Assembly: GCA_900765465.1 (NCBI GenBank)
Contig: CAAFRM010000193.1
Location: 1-6,144 of the forward strand
Origin: an uncultured Prevotella sp.
GTDB lineage: Bacteria > Bacteroidota > Bacteroidia > Bacteroidales > Bacteroidaceae
DNA length: 6,144 nt
Direction of reading: 5' to 3'
Shown piece by piece: positions 1-5,051 of this stretch. Position 1 is the first letter of the stretch; the number at the start of each line of letters is the position of its first letter. The position numbers and the translations under genes are program-made. The notes under the pieces were generated by a model, which saw only the letters and a program-made list of their open reading frames with translations, was not told where the DNA came from and made no database searches.

Positions 1-45
1 CTCCTAAGCGTGGGGTCGGAGGTTCAAATCCTCTTATGGACGCCA
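1..45 (+). tRNA. tRNA-Arg (anticodon CCT), 3' part; likely attachment site
   Basis: This is the 3' portion of a tRNA gene cut by the window edge. The window opens on the anticodon loop CTCCTAA (1-7), with T at position 33 of the tRNA and anticodon CCT at 3-5, which reads the AGG arginine codon. The T arm is GGAGG (18-22), loop TTCAAAT (23-29), CCTCT (30-34). The 3' acceptor strand is 35-41, the discriminator base is G42, and an encoded CCA occupies 43-45. The D arm and 5' acceptor strand lie outside the window. Since a plasmid-like conjugative element begins just downstream, the 3' end of this gene is the natural candidate for the element's attL core. That role is inferred; the matching attR copy is not in the window. 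Confidence 0.9.
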
Positions 46-54
46 GTGAACAAC

Positions 55-90
55 GCCGAAAGCCTTTGTTTTCAAGGGTTTTCGGCTTTT
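55..90 (+). terminator. Intrinsic terminator after the tRNA
   Basis: A near-perfect 14-bp stem (55-68 with 73-86, two G-T wobbles) closes a TTTT loop and is followed by TTTTCTT. It starts 9 bases after the tRNA CCA and would end tRNA transcription. If recombination occurs within the tRNA 3' end, this hairpin belongs to the element and insulates host tRNA transcription from the element; that last point is inference. Confidence 0.8.
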
Positions 91-97
91 CTTATAT

Positions 98-116
98 AAA
101 AAGCTACGAAAAAGCT
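98..116 (+). repeat. Two AAAAAGCT direct repeats, 11 bp apart
   Basis: AAAAAGCT occurs at 98-105 and again at 109-116, with start points 11 bases apart, about one helical turn. Tandem sites one turn apart are typical of integrase arm-type or excisionase binding sites near ICE ends. With only two short A-rich copies, chance is possible. Confidence 0.3.
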
Positions 117-159
117 CTTTCACTGTATGAGATAAAATTCTACTCCAAAATTTGATTTT

Positions 160-190
160 TGACAACCCCTCCAGAATCGAACGGTTGTTA
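160..190. repeat. Inverted repeat, 8-bp arms
   Basis: TGACAACC (160-167) pairs with GGTTGTTA (183-190), with one G-T wobble, around a 15-base spacer. It could be an operator or recombinase site. TTGACA (159-164) looks like a -35 box, but the TTATAA at 188-193 is 23 bases away, too far for a standard promoter. Confidence 0.35.
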
Positions 191-206
191 TAAGACAAAA
201 TCGCCA

Positions 207-297
207 GCTAATTTTTAGCAGAAAACGGGCTGTTCTTGCTAATGAAAATGCCCTTCCTGCTAATCAGCCCCAAAATCGTGCCAAAAATCCAGCTAAT
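207..297. repeat. GCTAAT repeat cluster, helically spaced
   Basis: GCTAAT occurs at 207-212, 238-243, 259-264 and 292-297. Start-to-start distances are 31, 21 and 33 bases, close to 3, 2 and 3 helical turns. An inverted copy TTAGCA lies at 215-220, so the first site is also an inverted repeat, GCTAA-TTT-TTAGC (207-219). The middle two copies are enclosed by GGGCTG (227-232) and CAGCCC (265-270). The upstream bases are often pyrimidine-rich (TTCTT, TTCCT). Same-face spacing suggests cooperative binding of one protein: integrase arm sites, an excisionase or an operon regulator. The binding protein cannot be told from this window. Confidence 0.5.
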
Positions 298-314
298 CAA
301 AAAAGGCGGATGTT

Positions 315-345
315 TTGAATACCATGCAGTTATAGCAGATAAAAT
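315..345 (+). promoter_or_regulatory. Candidate promoter of the transfer operon leader
   Basis: TTGAAT (315-320) could serve as -35. GATAAA (338-343) lies 17 bases after it, or the overlapping better -10 match TAAAAT (340-345) lies 19 bases after it. Transcription would start near 350, just before the hairpin leader at 365. The match is imperfect and this is the best candidate rather than a clear promoter. Confidence 0.3.
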
Positions 346-364
346 TAAATATCGTTATGTACAT

Positions 365-412
365 AGAGCGTCTATTTGCCCCGCATTGGGGATGGATAGG
401 CGCTCTTTTTTT
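365..412 (+). terminator. Leader hairpin resembling a transcription attenuator
   Basis: AGAGCG (365-370) pairs with CGCTCT (401-406). The stem continues as TCTAT (371-375) with ATAGG (396-400, one wobble), then after a weak internal part CCCC (379-382) with GGGG (388-391) around loop GCATT. A run of T (406-412) follows directly, the form of an intrinsic terminator. It lies between the candidate promoter and the first gene, so a constitutive terminator here would silence the operon; an attenuator or a target of antitermination is more likely. Conjugation operons of Firmicutes are known to use such leader control. Confidence 0.7.
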
Positions 413-434
413 ATGCCCAAACCCATGGGCAAAT
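374..434 (+). promoter_or_regulatory. Competing pairing across the leader hairpin
   Basis: ATTTGCCC (374-381), inside the ascending side of the terminator hairpin, is perfectly complementary over 8 bases to GGGCAAAT (427-434), just before the ribosome binding site of the first gene. TGCCC (414-418) can also pair locally with GGGCA (427-431). The three structures exclude each other. Because the distal partner is transcribed after the T run, it cannot act as a simple classic antiterminator. It could refold the read-through transcript or control access to the ribosome binding site at 445-450. This is inference from base pairing only. Confidence 0.4.
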
Positions 435-457
435 ACAAGAGATTGGAGGTGTTTTAT

Positions 458-682
458 TTGAGCAAGCCTGTTTATACCGCAGACAAGCCGAGCGACTGTC
501 ATTACTGCTACTTCTGGACGAATGGCAGAAAGGGCTGCCGTCTGGGTAGAAATAATTGCTACTACTTAATCTCTTTGCCGCCGAAACCCAAGTCGGAATG
601 TGATGGCTGTCCCTATGGGCGAGATCACCCGTGCATTGGTTGGTGTACGAAGAAGGTTATGCGTGAAGTGGGGCTTCGTTGA
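458..682 (+). CDS. Small cysteine-rich protein, probable zinc-binding
   Basis: Encodes 74 residues from a TTG start, chosen because GGAGGT (445-450) sits 7 bases upstream; the in-frame ATG at 425 precedes that site and falls in the leader structure. The protein has eight cysteines in two groups: C-x2-C-x9-C-x6-C in the first half and C-x2-C-x7-C-x3-C in the second (CDGCPYGRDHPCIGWC). This pattern suggests two four-cysteine metal sites, probably zinc, although no fold can be named with confidence. It has no signal peptide or membrane segment. It is the first gene of the operon and stops one base before the next start, so it is probably translated together with it. Small cysteine-rich proteins commonly precede the RepA_N gene in this class of element (from memory). 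A regulatory or nucleic-acid-binding role is possible but not shown. Confidence 0.7.
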   Translation: MSKPVYTADKPSDCHYCYFWTNGRKGCRLGRNNCYYLISLPPKPKSECDGCPYGRDHPCIGWCTKKVMREVGLR

Positions 683-683
683 T

Positions 684-818
684 ATGGATGTGTATGAACA
701 GGAATACCGCTTCTACTATTTTGCCCGATGTCCTTACGAAAAGACGGATACGACTTTCCGCAGCATTCCGCTGACAACAGAAAGTTTTCCGCAGAAAGAA
801 GGTGGTGAAGCCGTGTGA
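684..818 (+). CDS. 44-residue hypothetical protein
   Basis: A short open frame starting with ATG one base after the previous stop and ending in the GTGA overlap (815-818) with the initiator gene. The peptide begins MDVYEQEYRFYYFARCPYEK, is aromatic-rich at the N-terminus and has one cysteine. A weak purine stretch, AGTGGGG (667-673), precedes the start, so translation probably depends on ribosomes ending the upstream gene. Earlier GTG and ATG codons at 600-605 would make it longer but would overlap the cysteine-rich gene heavily. No family is recognised. The tight fit between two genes supports it being real, but it could instead be a spacer that couples translation. Confidence 0.5.
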   Translation: MDVYEQEYRFYYFARCPYEKTDTTFRSIPLTTESFPQKEGGEAV

Positions 819-1744
819 GTTTTGATTATTTTTACGGTCAGCAATCCGATCTATTCACATTCTATCGAGTTCCGAAGGTGTTGTTCACGAACGAGAGGTT
901 CTGGAATATTTCTGCCGATGCCAAGATGCTGTATGGCATTTTGCTTGACCGCATGAGCCTGTCTGCCAAGAATGGTTGGATAGATAAAAACGGTAGAGTG
1001 TATATCATTTTTACAATCGACGAAGCGAAGATGGCTCTGAACTGTGCTGAACAAAAGGCTATCAAGCTGCTCAGTGAACTTGAGAAGAAAGCAGGATTGA
1101 TTGAACGTAAGCGCCAGGGTTTGGGAAAGCCCAACCTGATCTATGTGAAGAACTTTATCTCTGCTGTGGATTCACAACTCTTGAATTGTGAAAATCACAA
1201 TTCTGGAACAATGGAAATCACAACTCAAGAACTTCCGAAATCACAATGTAATAATACTGATATTAAAAATACTGAATTTAGTGATACTGATTCTATCTTT
1301 CCTTCCGGAAATGGTGGAATGATGGACGAGAATGACCGGTATCAAGAATACTTTGATTATTTCTCGGATCAGCTCAGTATGGATTTGTTGAAGAAGGATT
1401 ACCCTTACGATTCCGAAATGCTGGATAACATTCTGGAGTTGATCGTTGAAACAGTTTGCACGAAGCGACCGTTGATTCGCATTGGTGCAGAGGAGCGTCC
1501 GGCAGAAATTGTCCGCAGTCGGTTTATGAAACTGAATGCCGAACACATTCGATATGTTATGGACTGCTTCAAGGAGAACACCACAAAGATTAGAAATATC
1601 CGTCAGTATATGCTGACTACGATATACAATGCGCCGACGACAATAGACACCTACTACGATGCTCTTGTTCGGCACGATATGTCACACGGATATTTGGAAG
1701 GAGGATTTAAGAAATTGAAAATGAAGCGAGAGGAAGGAGAGTGA
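815..1744 (+). CDS. RepA_N-type replication initiator with DUF6017 C-terminal region
   Basis: A 309-residue protein that probably binds the element's origin and starts replication of the excised circular form. Residues about 3-112 match the RepA_N initiator domain, a winged-helix DNA-binding fold seen in plasmids of Firmicutes: typical are FYRVPKVLF, the SADAKMLYGILLDRMSLS segment and the following NGRVYIIFTI strand and helix. Residues about 118-165 are a low-complexity linker with NTDIK/NTEFS/DTDSI repeats. Residues about 178-295 resemble DUF6017, usual in ICE versions. The GTG start overlaps the previous stop, with AAGGTGGTG (799-807) as ribosome binding site. The linker DNA contains four 23-bp iteron-like repeats, so the gene probably carries its own origin, as is known for RepA_N plasmids such as pAD1. 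Family assignment is strong; activity is inferred. Confidence 0.9.
   Translation: MSFDYFYGQQSDLFTFYRVPKVLFTNERFWNISADAKMLYGILLDRMSLSAKNGWIDKNGRVYIIFTIDEAKMALNCAEQKAIKLLSELEKKAGLIERKRQGLGKPNLIYVKNFISAVDSQLLNCENHNSGTMEITTQELPKSQCNNTDIKNTEFSDTDSIFPSGNGGMMDENDRYQEYFDYFSDQLSMDLLKKDYPYDSEMLDNILELIVETVCTKRPLIRIGAEERPAEIVRSRFMKLNAEHIRYVMDCFKENTTKIRNIRQYMLTTIYNAPTTIDTYYDALVRHDMSHGYLEGGFKKLKMKREEGE
1168..1259 (+). repeat. Four 23-bp iteron-like repeats inside the initiator gene (putative origin)
   Basis: Four consecutive 23-base units start at 1168, 1191, 1214 and 1237. The core TCACAA lies at 1172, 1195, 1218 and 1241, exactly 23 bases apart each time. Three units have GAAA or AAAA before the core, and three have YTC followed by a GAA triplet after it. 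Because 23 is not a multiple of three, the core is read in all three frames (SQ, ENHN, ITT, SQ), so the repetition cannot be explained by the protein. Units 1 and 2 also form a perfect inverted repeat: GAATTGTGA (1183-1191), AAA, TCACAATTC (1195-1203). RepA_N replicons are known to have their origin within the initiator gene; this is the obvious initiator binding array. Confidence 0.75.
1254..1290 (+). repeat. ATACTGA repeats, AT-rich stretch beside the iterons
   Basis: ATACTGA occurs at 1254-1260, 1269-1275 and 1284-1290, spaced 15 bases apart, in an AT-rich stretch directly after the iterons. It encodes a five-residue repeat (NTDIK, NTEFS, DTDSI). Since 15 is a multiple of three it may be a protein repeat, but its place suits a DNA unwinding element of an iteron origin. 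Confidence 0.45.
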
Positions 1745-1750
1745 CGATAA

Positions 1751-2578
1751 ATGTCGAAAAAAGCAACCATCATTGCGGTGGTCAATCAGAAAGGAGGCAC
1801 TGGAAAGACCACCACCACCGAGAATCTGGGCGTTGGCTTGGCTCTTGAAGGAAAAAAGGTGCTTCTGGTAGACACCGATCCCCAGGCTTCCCTGACGGTC
1901 AGTTTGGGCAATCCCTGCCCGGATGATCTGTCTCCGACACTTTCCGATCTGATGGGAAAGATTATGATGGAAAACCCTATTACTCCCGATGAAGGGATTC
2001 TTCATCATCCGGAGGGCGTTGATTTGGTGCCGTCCAACATCGAACTCTCAGGTATGGAGGTAGCACTGGTCAATGCCATGAGCCGGGAAACCATTCTCCG
2101 GCAATACCTGGATACAGTCAAACAGAATTATGATTACATTCTTCTTGACTGTATGCCGTCTTTGGGTATGCTGACCGTCAATGCGTTGGCAGCTGCCGAC
2201 AATGTGCTGATACCGGTTCAGGCAGCATACCTTCCTGCAAAGGGTCTGGAACAGCTGCTTGGAACCATCAACAAGGTCAAGAGGCAAATCAACCCGAAAC
2301 TGAGGATTGAAGGGATTCTTCTGACGATGGTGGACAGCCGCACCAACTACTCCAAAGACATCAGCAATCTGATTCGGGAGAGCTACGGCGGAAAGCTGAA
2401 GGTTTACAAGACCGACATTCCCCGCTCTGTCCGTGCAGAGGAAATCAGCGCAGAGGGAACCAGTATCTTCAAGCATGATCCCAAAGGCAAAGTTGCCGAA
2501 GCCTATAAAATTCTGACGAAGGAGGTGTTAAACAATGCAGAAAAAAGGCGCAAACATCAGCTTGAAGGGGTACGATGA
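1751..2578 (+). CDS. parA: ParA/Soj-family partition ATPase
   Basis: A 275-residue cytoplasmic ATPase which, with ParB, would move copies of the excised element to daughter cells. The deviant Walker A box KGGTGKTT is at residues 14-21 with the signature lysine at 14, followed by VDTDPQAS (40-47) and Walker B YILLD (129-133). There is no N-terminal DNA-binding extension, so it is the short chromosomal/Soj-like form rather than the P1 type. The ATG follows AAGGAGAG (1734-1741), 6 bases after the end of the initiator gene. Its 3' end overlaps parB by 44 bases. Length is normal for the family. ParA-like ATPases also act in other cargo positioning, but the adjoining ParB makes DNA partition the likely job. 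Confidence 0.95.
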   Translation: MSKKATIIAVVNQKGGTGKTTTTENLGVGLALEGKKVLLVDTDPQASLTVSLGNPCPDDLSPTLSDLMGKIMMENPITPDEGILHHPEGVDLVPSNIELSGMEVALVNAMSRETILRQYLDTVKQNYDYILLDCMPSLGMLTVNALAAADNVLIPVQAAYLPAKGLEQLLGTINKVKRQINPKLRIEGILLTMVDSRTNYSKDISNLIRESYGGKLKVYKTDIPRSVRAEEISAEGTSIFKHDPKGKVAEAYKILTKEVLNNAEKRRKHQLEGVR

Positions 2579-3461
2579 TATTTTCTCCACCGATCAATCC
2601 AGAGCTGAAGCCCAGCAGGAGCGTGTGCAGGAAATTCCGCTTTCTGAGCTACACCCCTTTGAGGGACACCCCTTCCGTGTGGTTGATGATGAAGAAATGA
2701 TGAAAACGGCAGAGAGCGTCCGAGATTTCGGAGTTCTCACTCCTGCGATTGTCCGTCCTGACCCCGACGGTGGTTATGAAATCGTTTCTGGTCACAGGCG
2801 GCACCGGGCATCGGAGCTTGCGGGTAAGGAAACCATGCCTGCGATTGTTCGTGACCTGGACGATGATGCAGCCATTATTTTGATGGTTGATGCGAATTTG
2901 CAGAGGGAGAGTATCCTGCCGAGTGAAAGAGCATTTGCTTATAAGATGAAGCTGGATGCGATTAAACATCAAGGTCAACGCACCGATTTAACTTCATCCC
3001 AAGTTGGGATGAAGTTGCAGGCAATGGATATAGTCGGTCAGGAGGCAGGAGAAAGCAGAAATCAGGTACACCGTTATATCCGTCTGACCGAACTGATTCC
3101 GGAACTGCTGGATATGGTAGATACGGGTCAGATCAAATTCAATCCTGCGGTGGAGCTTTCCTATCTGGCAAGTGAAGAACAGAAGGATTTTCTTTCTGCA
3201 ATGGATTATGCTCAAGCAGCTCCTTCCCTTTCGCAAGCACAGCGAATTAAAAAGCTCGCACAGGAGGGCGAGTGTACGCTGGATGCGATGTGCGAGATTA
3301 TGAATGAAATCAAGAAGGGAGAGCTGGACAGAGTAACCTTCAAAACGGATTCGTTGCGAAAATACTTCCCGAAGTCCTATACCAACAAGCAGATGGAGGA
3401 TAAAATCATTCAGCTTTTGGAGCAATGGCAGAAAAAAAGAGAAAAATCAATGGAAAGGTAA
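2535..3461 (+). CDS. parB: ParB/Spo0J-family partition protein
   Basis: A 308-residue DNA-binding partner of ParA. The ParB N-terminal domain spans about residues 30-125 and contains GHRRHRAS (86-93), the variant of the conserved GERRxRA nucleotide (CTP) binding motif, and NLQRESILPSERAFAYK (121-137). A helix-turn-helix region follows (about 150-185, with GESRNQVHRYIRL at 172-184), then a helical, charged C-terminus. The start is supported by AGGAGGTG eight bases upstream, inside the end of parA. The 44-base overlap with parA implies coupled translation, which is common for partition pairs. Residues 152-161 are encoded by a perfect 27-bp DNA palindrome. ICE relatives of this family may also regulate transcription; the parS site is not known. 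Confidence 0.95.
   Translation: MQKKGANISLKGYDDIFSTDQSRAEAQQERVQEIPLSELHPFEGHPFRVVDDEEMMKTAESVRDFGVLTPAIVRPDPDGGYEIVSGHRRHRASELAGKETMPAIVRDLDDDAAIILMVDANLQRESILPSERAFAYKMKLDAIKHQGQRTDLTSSQVGMKLQAMDIVGQEAGESRNQVHRYIRLTELIPELLDMVDTGQIKFNPAVELSYLASEEQKDFLSAMDYAQAAPSLSQAQRIKKLAQEGECTLDAMCEIMNEIKKGELDRVTFKTDSLRKYFPKSYTNKQMEDKIIQLLEQWQKKREKSMER
2990..3016. repeat. Perfect 27-bp palindrome inside parB
   Basis: AACTTCATCCCAA (2990-3002) and TTGGGATGAAGTT (3004-3016) are exact reverse complements around a single G at 3003. It encodes LTSSQVGMKL in the region before the helix-turn-helix of ParB. The palindrome is unlikely to arise by chance from codons. The symmetric shape suits a dimeric protein, for example ParB itself binding a parS-like site, but no T run follows, so it is not a terminator. 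Confidence 0.85.
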
Positions 3462-3469
3462 GGTAAAAA

Positions 3470-3997
3470 ATGTTTACACCCAAAAACATTCAGGGCGCTT
3501 TGGAAGAACTCTACGACCTTTGCGATCCTGATTATATGGTAGATATGCTCGTAAACTACAGTGAGGAGTTCGATGATATTTCTCCTGCGCTTCTGGCAAA
3601 GTCGTTTCAGAAAAATGCCGAGATGATTAGCGAGTATCGAGTATTGTCCTCTGCTGGTGAGGGTATCGACTATCAGGGAAAGGTACTTCTGAACAGCAGA
3701 GCCGTGCGGCTTCTGTCCTATGTAGAAGATATGAGCGGCGATGAAAAAGTTCGCACGATTCAGAGCAAGGAGCTGTGGTTAGCAGAAGATATGACATTCT
3801 ATGTGGTGTCCTGTATGTCTACGATCACGATGGACAAGGAAGAAGCCATTTGTCTTAACGAACACCGCAGCGTGGTTACTACGGTGGAATGCGAGGACGA
3901 TATTTTCTTCGACATGGGTTCCCTGATTTGCGAACTGGACGATATTTGCTTGTTCGAGCTTTTAGCCGATGTGGATGCGACTATTTATGAACTGTAA
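3470..3997 (+). CDS. Acidic hypothetical protein of the ICE operon
   Basis: A 175-residue protein that I do not recognise. It has no signal peptide or hydrophobic membrane segment and is rich in Asp and Glu, especially at the C-terminus (ECEDDIFFDMGSLICELDD region). It contains six cysteines, not in a metal-site pattern. The start ATG has AAGGTAAGG just upstream and lies 8 bases after the end of parB, so it belongs to the same operon. A probable single compact domain is suggested by alternating predicted strands and helices (my reading). Its place after ParAB and before the DpnD-PcfM gene indicates accessory or maintenance work. An acidic protein could act as a DNA mimic, but nothing in the sequence shows that. 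Confidence 0.75.
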   Translation: MFTPKNIQGALEELYDLCDPDYMVDMLVNYSEEFDDISPALLAKSFQKNAEMISEYRVLSSAGEGIDYQGKVLLNSRAVRLLSYVEDMSGDEKVRTIQSKELWLAEDMTFYVVSCMSTITMDKEEAICLNEHRSVVTTVECEDDIFFDMGSLICELDDICLFELLADVDATIYEL

Positions 3998-4051
3998 CAG
4001 GTTCATGGATGGTCGCTTTTCTTATTTCCAAAGAAACGGAGGTATCGAAAC

Positions 4052-4693
4052 TTGAAAGAATACGATGTGAAGATCACCGAAACCTTGGAGAAAACGGTTA
4101 CGGTGCAAGCAGAATCTCACGATGCGGCAGAGGAACAGGTTAGAGCCGCTTATTACAATTCGGAGTACATTCTGGACTCCGAAAACTTTACCGGTGTTGC
4201 GTTCGGCACGACCGAGGAACGGGAGGTTCAGAAAGAACAGGCAGATACCATGAATGTGTTGCTGGTAAAGCCGTTCATGTATCCGCAGGCTGTGCAGATC
4301 GGCTGTGAGCTGGAGGATTTGCAGAAAGCCGTAGGTGGCGATATTGAGGCAACTTATCCGTTCAATGAGCCGGTTGCACTGGTGATGCACGACGAAGGTA
4401 AACTCGTAGGCAAAGAACTGAACCGTGCGCTGCGTGATGATGACGGCGATATTTATGACATTATCGCCGGTGATTTTCTGGTTGTGGGATTGGGCGAGGA
4501 TGATTTTTGTTCTCTGTCCCCGGAACTGATGAAGCAGTTTGAGGAACACTTTCATCAGCCTGAGACTTTTGTACGCATGGGGCGCAGCATTATGGCGCTT
4601 CCCCTGCCGGATGACATGGTGAAGAAAGAAGATGCACCTGTCAAAGCTGATTCGGTTCCCCACAAAAGTAACCCTGACCGAGATGTTCTGTAA
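4052..4693 (+). CDS. DpnD-PcfM domain fused to DUF3846 domain
   Basis: A 213-residue two-domain protein. Residues 1 to about 52 match the DpnD-PcfM family (MKEYDVKITETLEKTVTVQA, then the SEYILDSENFTGV motif), small proteins found in conjugative elements with unknown function. Residues about 67-185 match DUF3846: MNVLLVKP, VGGDIEATYPF, EPVALVMHDEGKL, LNRALRD and YDIIAGDFLVVG. The TTG start follows GGAGGT (4038-4043) by eight bases and begins the DpnD-PcfM domain exactly at its usual first residues, which supports it. The two domains are often separate genes; here they form one frame, with M67 where a standalone DUF3846 gene would start. The last 25 residues are a charged, probably disordered tail. 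Function is not known; both domains are markers of this ICE class. Confidence 0.85.
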   Translation: MKEYDVKITETLEKTVTVQAESHDAAEEQVRAAYYNSEYILDSENFTGVAFGTTEEREVQKEQADTMNVLLVKPFMYPQAVQIGCELEDLQKAVGGDIEATYPFNEPVALVMHDEGKLVGKELNRALRDDDGDIYDIIAGDFLVVGLGEDDFCSLSPELMKQFEEHFHQPETFVRMGRSIMALPLPDDMVKKEDAPVKADSVPHKSNPDRDVL

Positions 4694-4703
4694 GGAGGTT
4701 CTT

Positions 4704-5015
4704 ATGCAAAGAAATTCGACGATTGGAGAGCTGATGGAGCGAAAGCGGATTCAGGATGGTGCCAAGGAGTACCAGGGACATACCTATATGGACTTGGCAC
4801 GATTTGATGACGCCACCAAGCACATGATTATTTTCGATGTGCTGACCGATGAATCGCCTGTCGGTTGGAAAGGCGAAAGAAATCGCCTGTATTTGAGCGA
4901 TGTGGGTTATCAGAAGGCTCTGGATAACCAGAAAGCTGGCAATATCAAGATTATCAGCCATGCCGCAGTTGCCAAGGGCAATCTGTATTACGACCACAGA
5001 GATATGGCACGATAA
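4704..5015 (+). CDS. 103-residue ICE hypothetical protein, possibly DUF5720-like
   Basis: Starts at an ATG with GGAGG (4694-4698) directly after the stop codon of the upstream gene; an upstream frame extension back to 4632 lacks such a site. Recognisable segments are TKHMIIFDVLTDESPVGWKG, the RLYLSDVGYQKAL segment and IKIISHAAVAKGNLYYD. From memory these resemble the DUF5720 family that accompanies conjugation genes of this type, but I cannot confirm this. The protein is soluble, lacks cysteine and has no membrane segment. It lies between the DpnD-PcfM and PcfB genes in the conserved order, so an accessory role in transfer is likely but unproven. Confidence 0.75.
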   Translation: MQRNSTIGELMERKRIQDGAKEYQGHTYMDLARFDDATKHMIIFDVLTDESPVGWKGERNRLYLSDVGYQKALDNQKAGNIKIISHAAVAKGNLYYDHRDMAR

Positions 5016-5051
5016 TCTGTTCACTCTACTGCTTGCAGGAGGTGATGAATC

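Larger units (their letters stand above)
46..457. other. Gene-free element end region with repeats and operon leader
   Basis: I see no credible gene in these 412 bases. An open frame exists from 236, but it runs through a repeat cluster and a terminator-like hairpin and has no ribosome binding site at its early start codons, so only its part from 458 is taken as coding. The stretch holds the tRNA terminator, a pair of AAAAAGCT repeats, an inverted repeat at 160-190, a GCTAAT repeat cluster at 207-297, a possible promoter and a hairpin leader. This density of short repeats is typical of the end of an integrating element, where integrase arm sites, excisionase sites and the first operon promoter lie. 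Confidence 0.6.

Noticed and set aside
170..188. Minus-strand TTCGATT resembling a tRNA T loop, possibly a tRNA remnant
   Set aside because: The flanking bases do not form a T stem beyond the closing pair, and no other tRNA parts are found nearby.
159..193. TTGACA and TTATAA as a promoter
   Set aside because: The 23-base spacer is too long for a standard sigma-A promoter.
236..457. Upstream extension of the cysteine-rich gene frame
   Set aside because: It would run through the GCTAAT repeats and the leader terminator hairpin and lacks a ribosome binding site, whereas the TTG at 458 has GGAGGT at the right distance.
4022..4663. A 213-codon minus-strand frame opposite the DpnD-PcfM/DUF3846 gene
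   Set aside because: The plus strand has two recognisable domains and a good ribosome binding site; the minus frame shows nothing recognisable.
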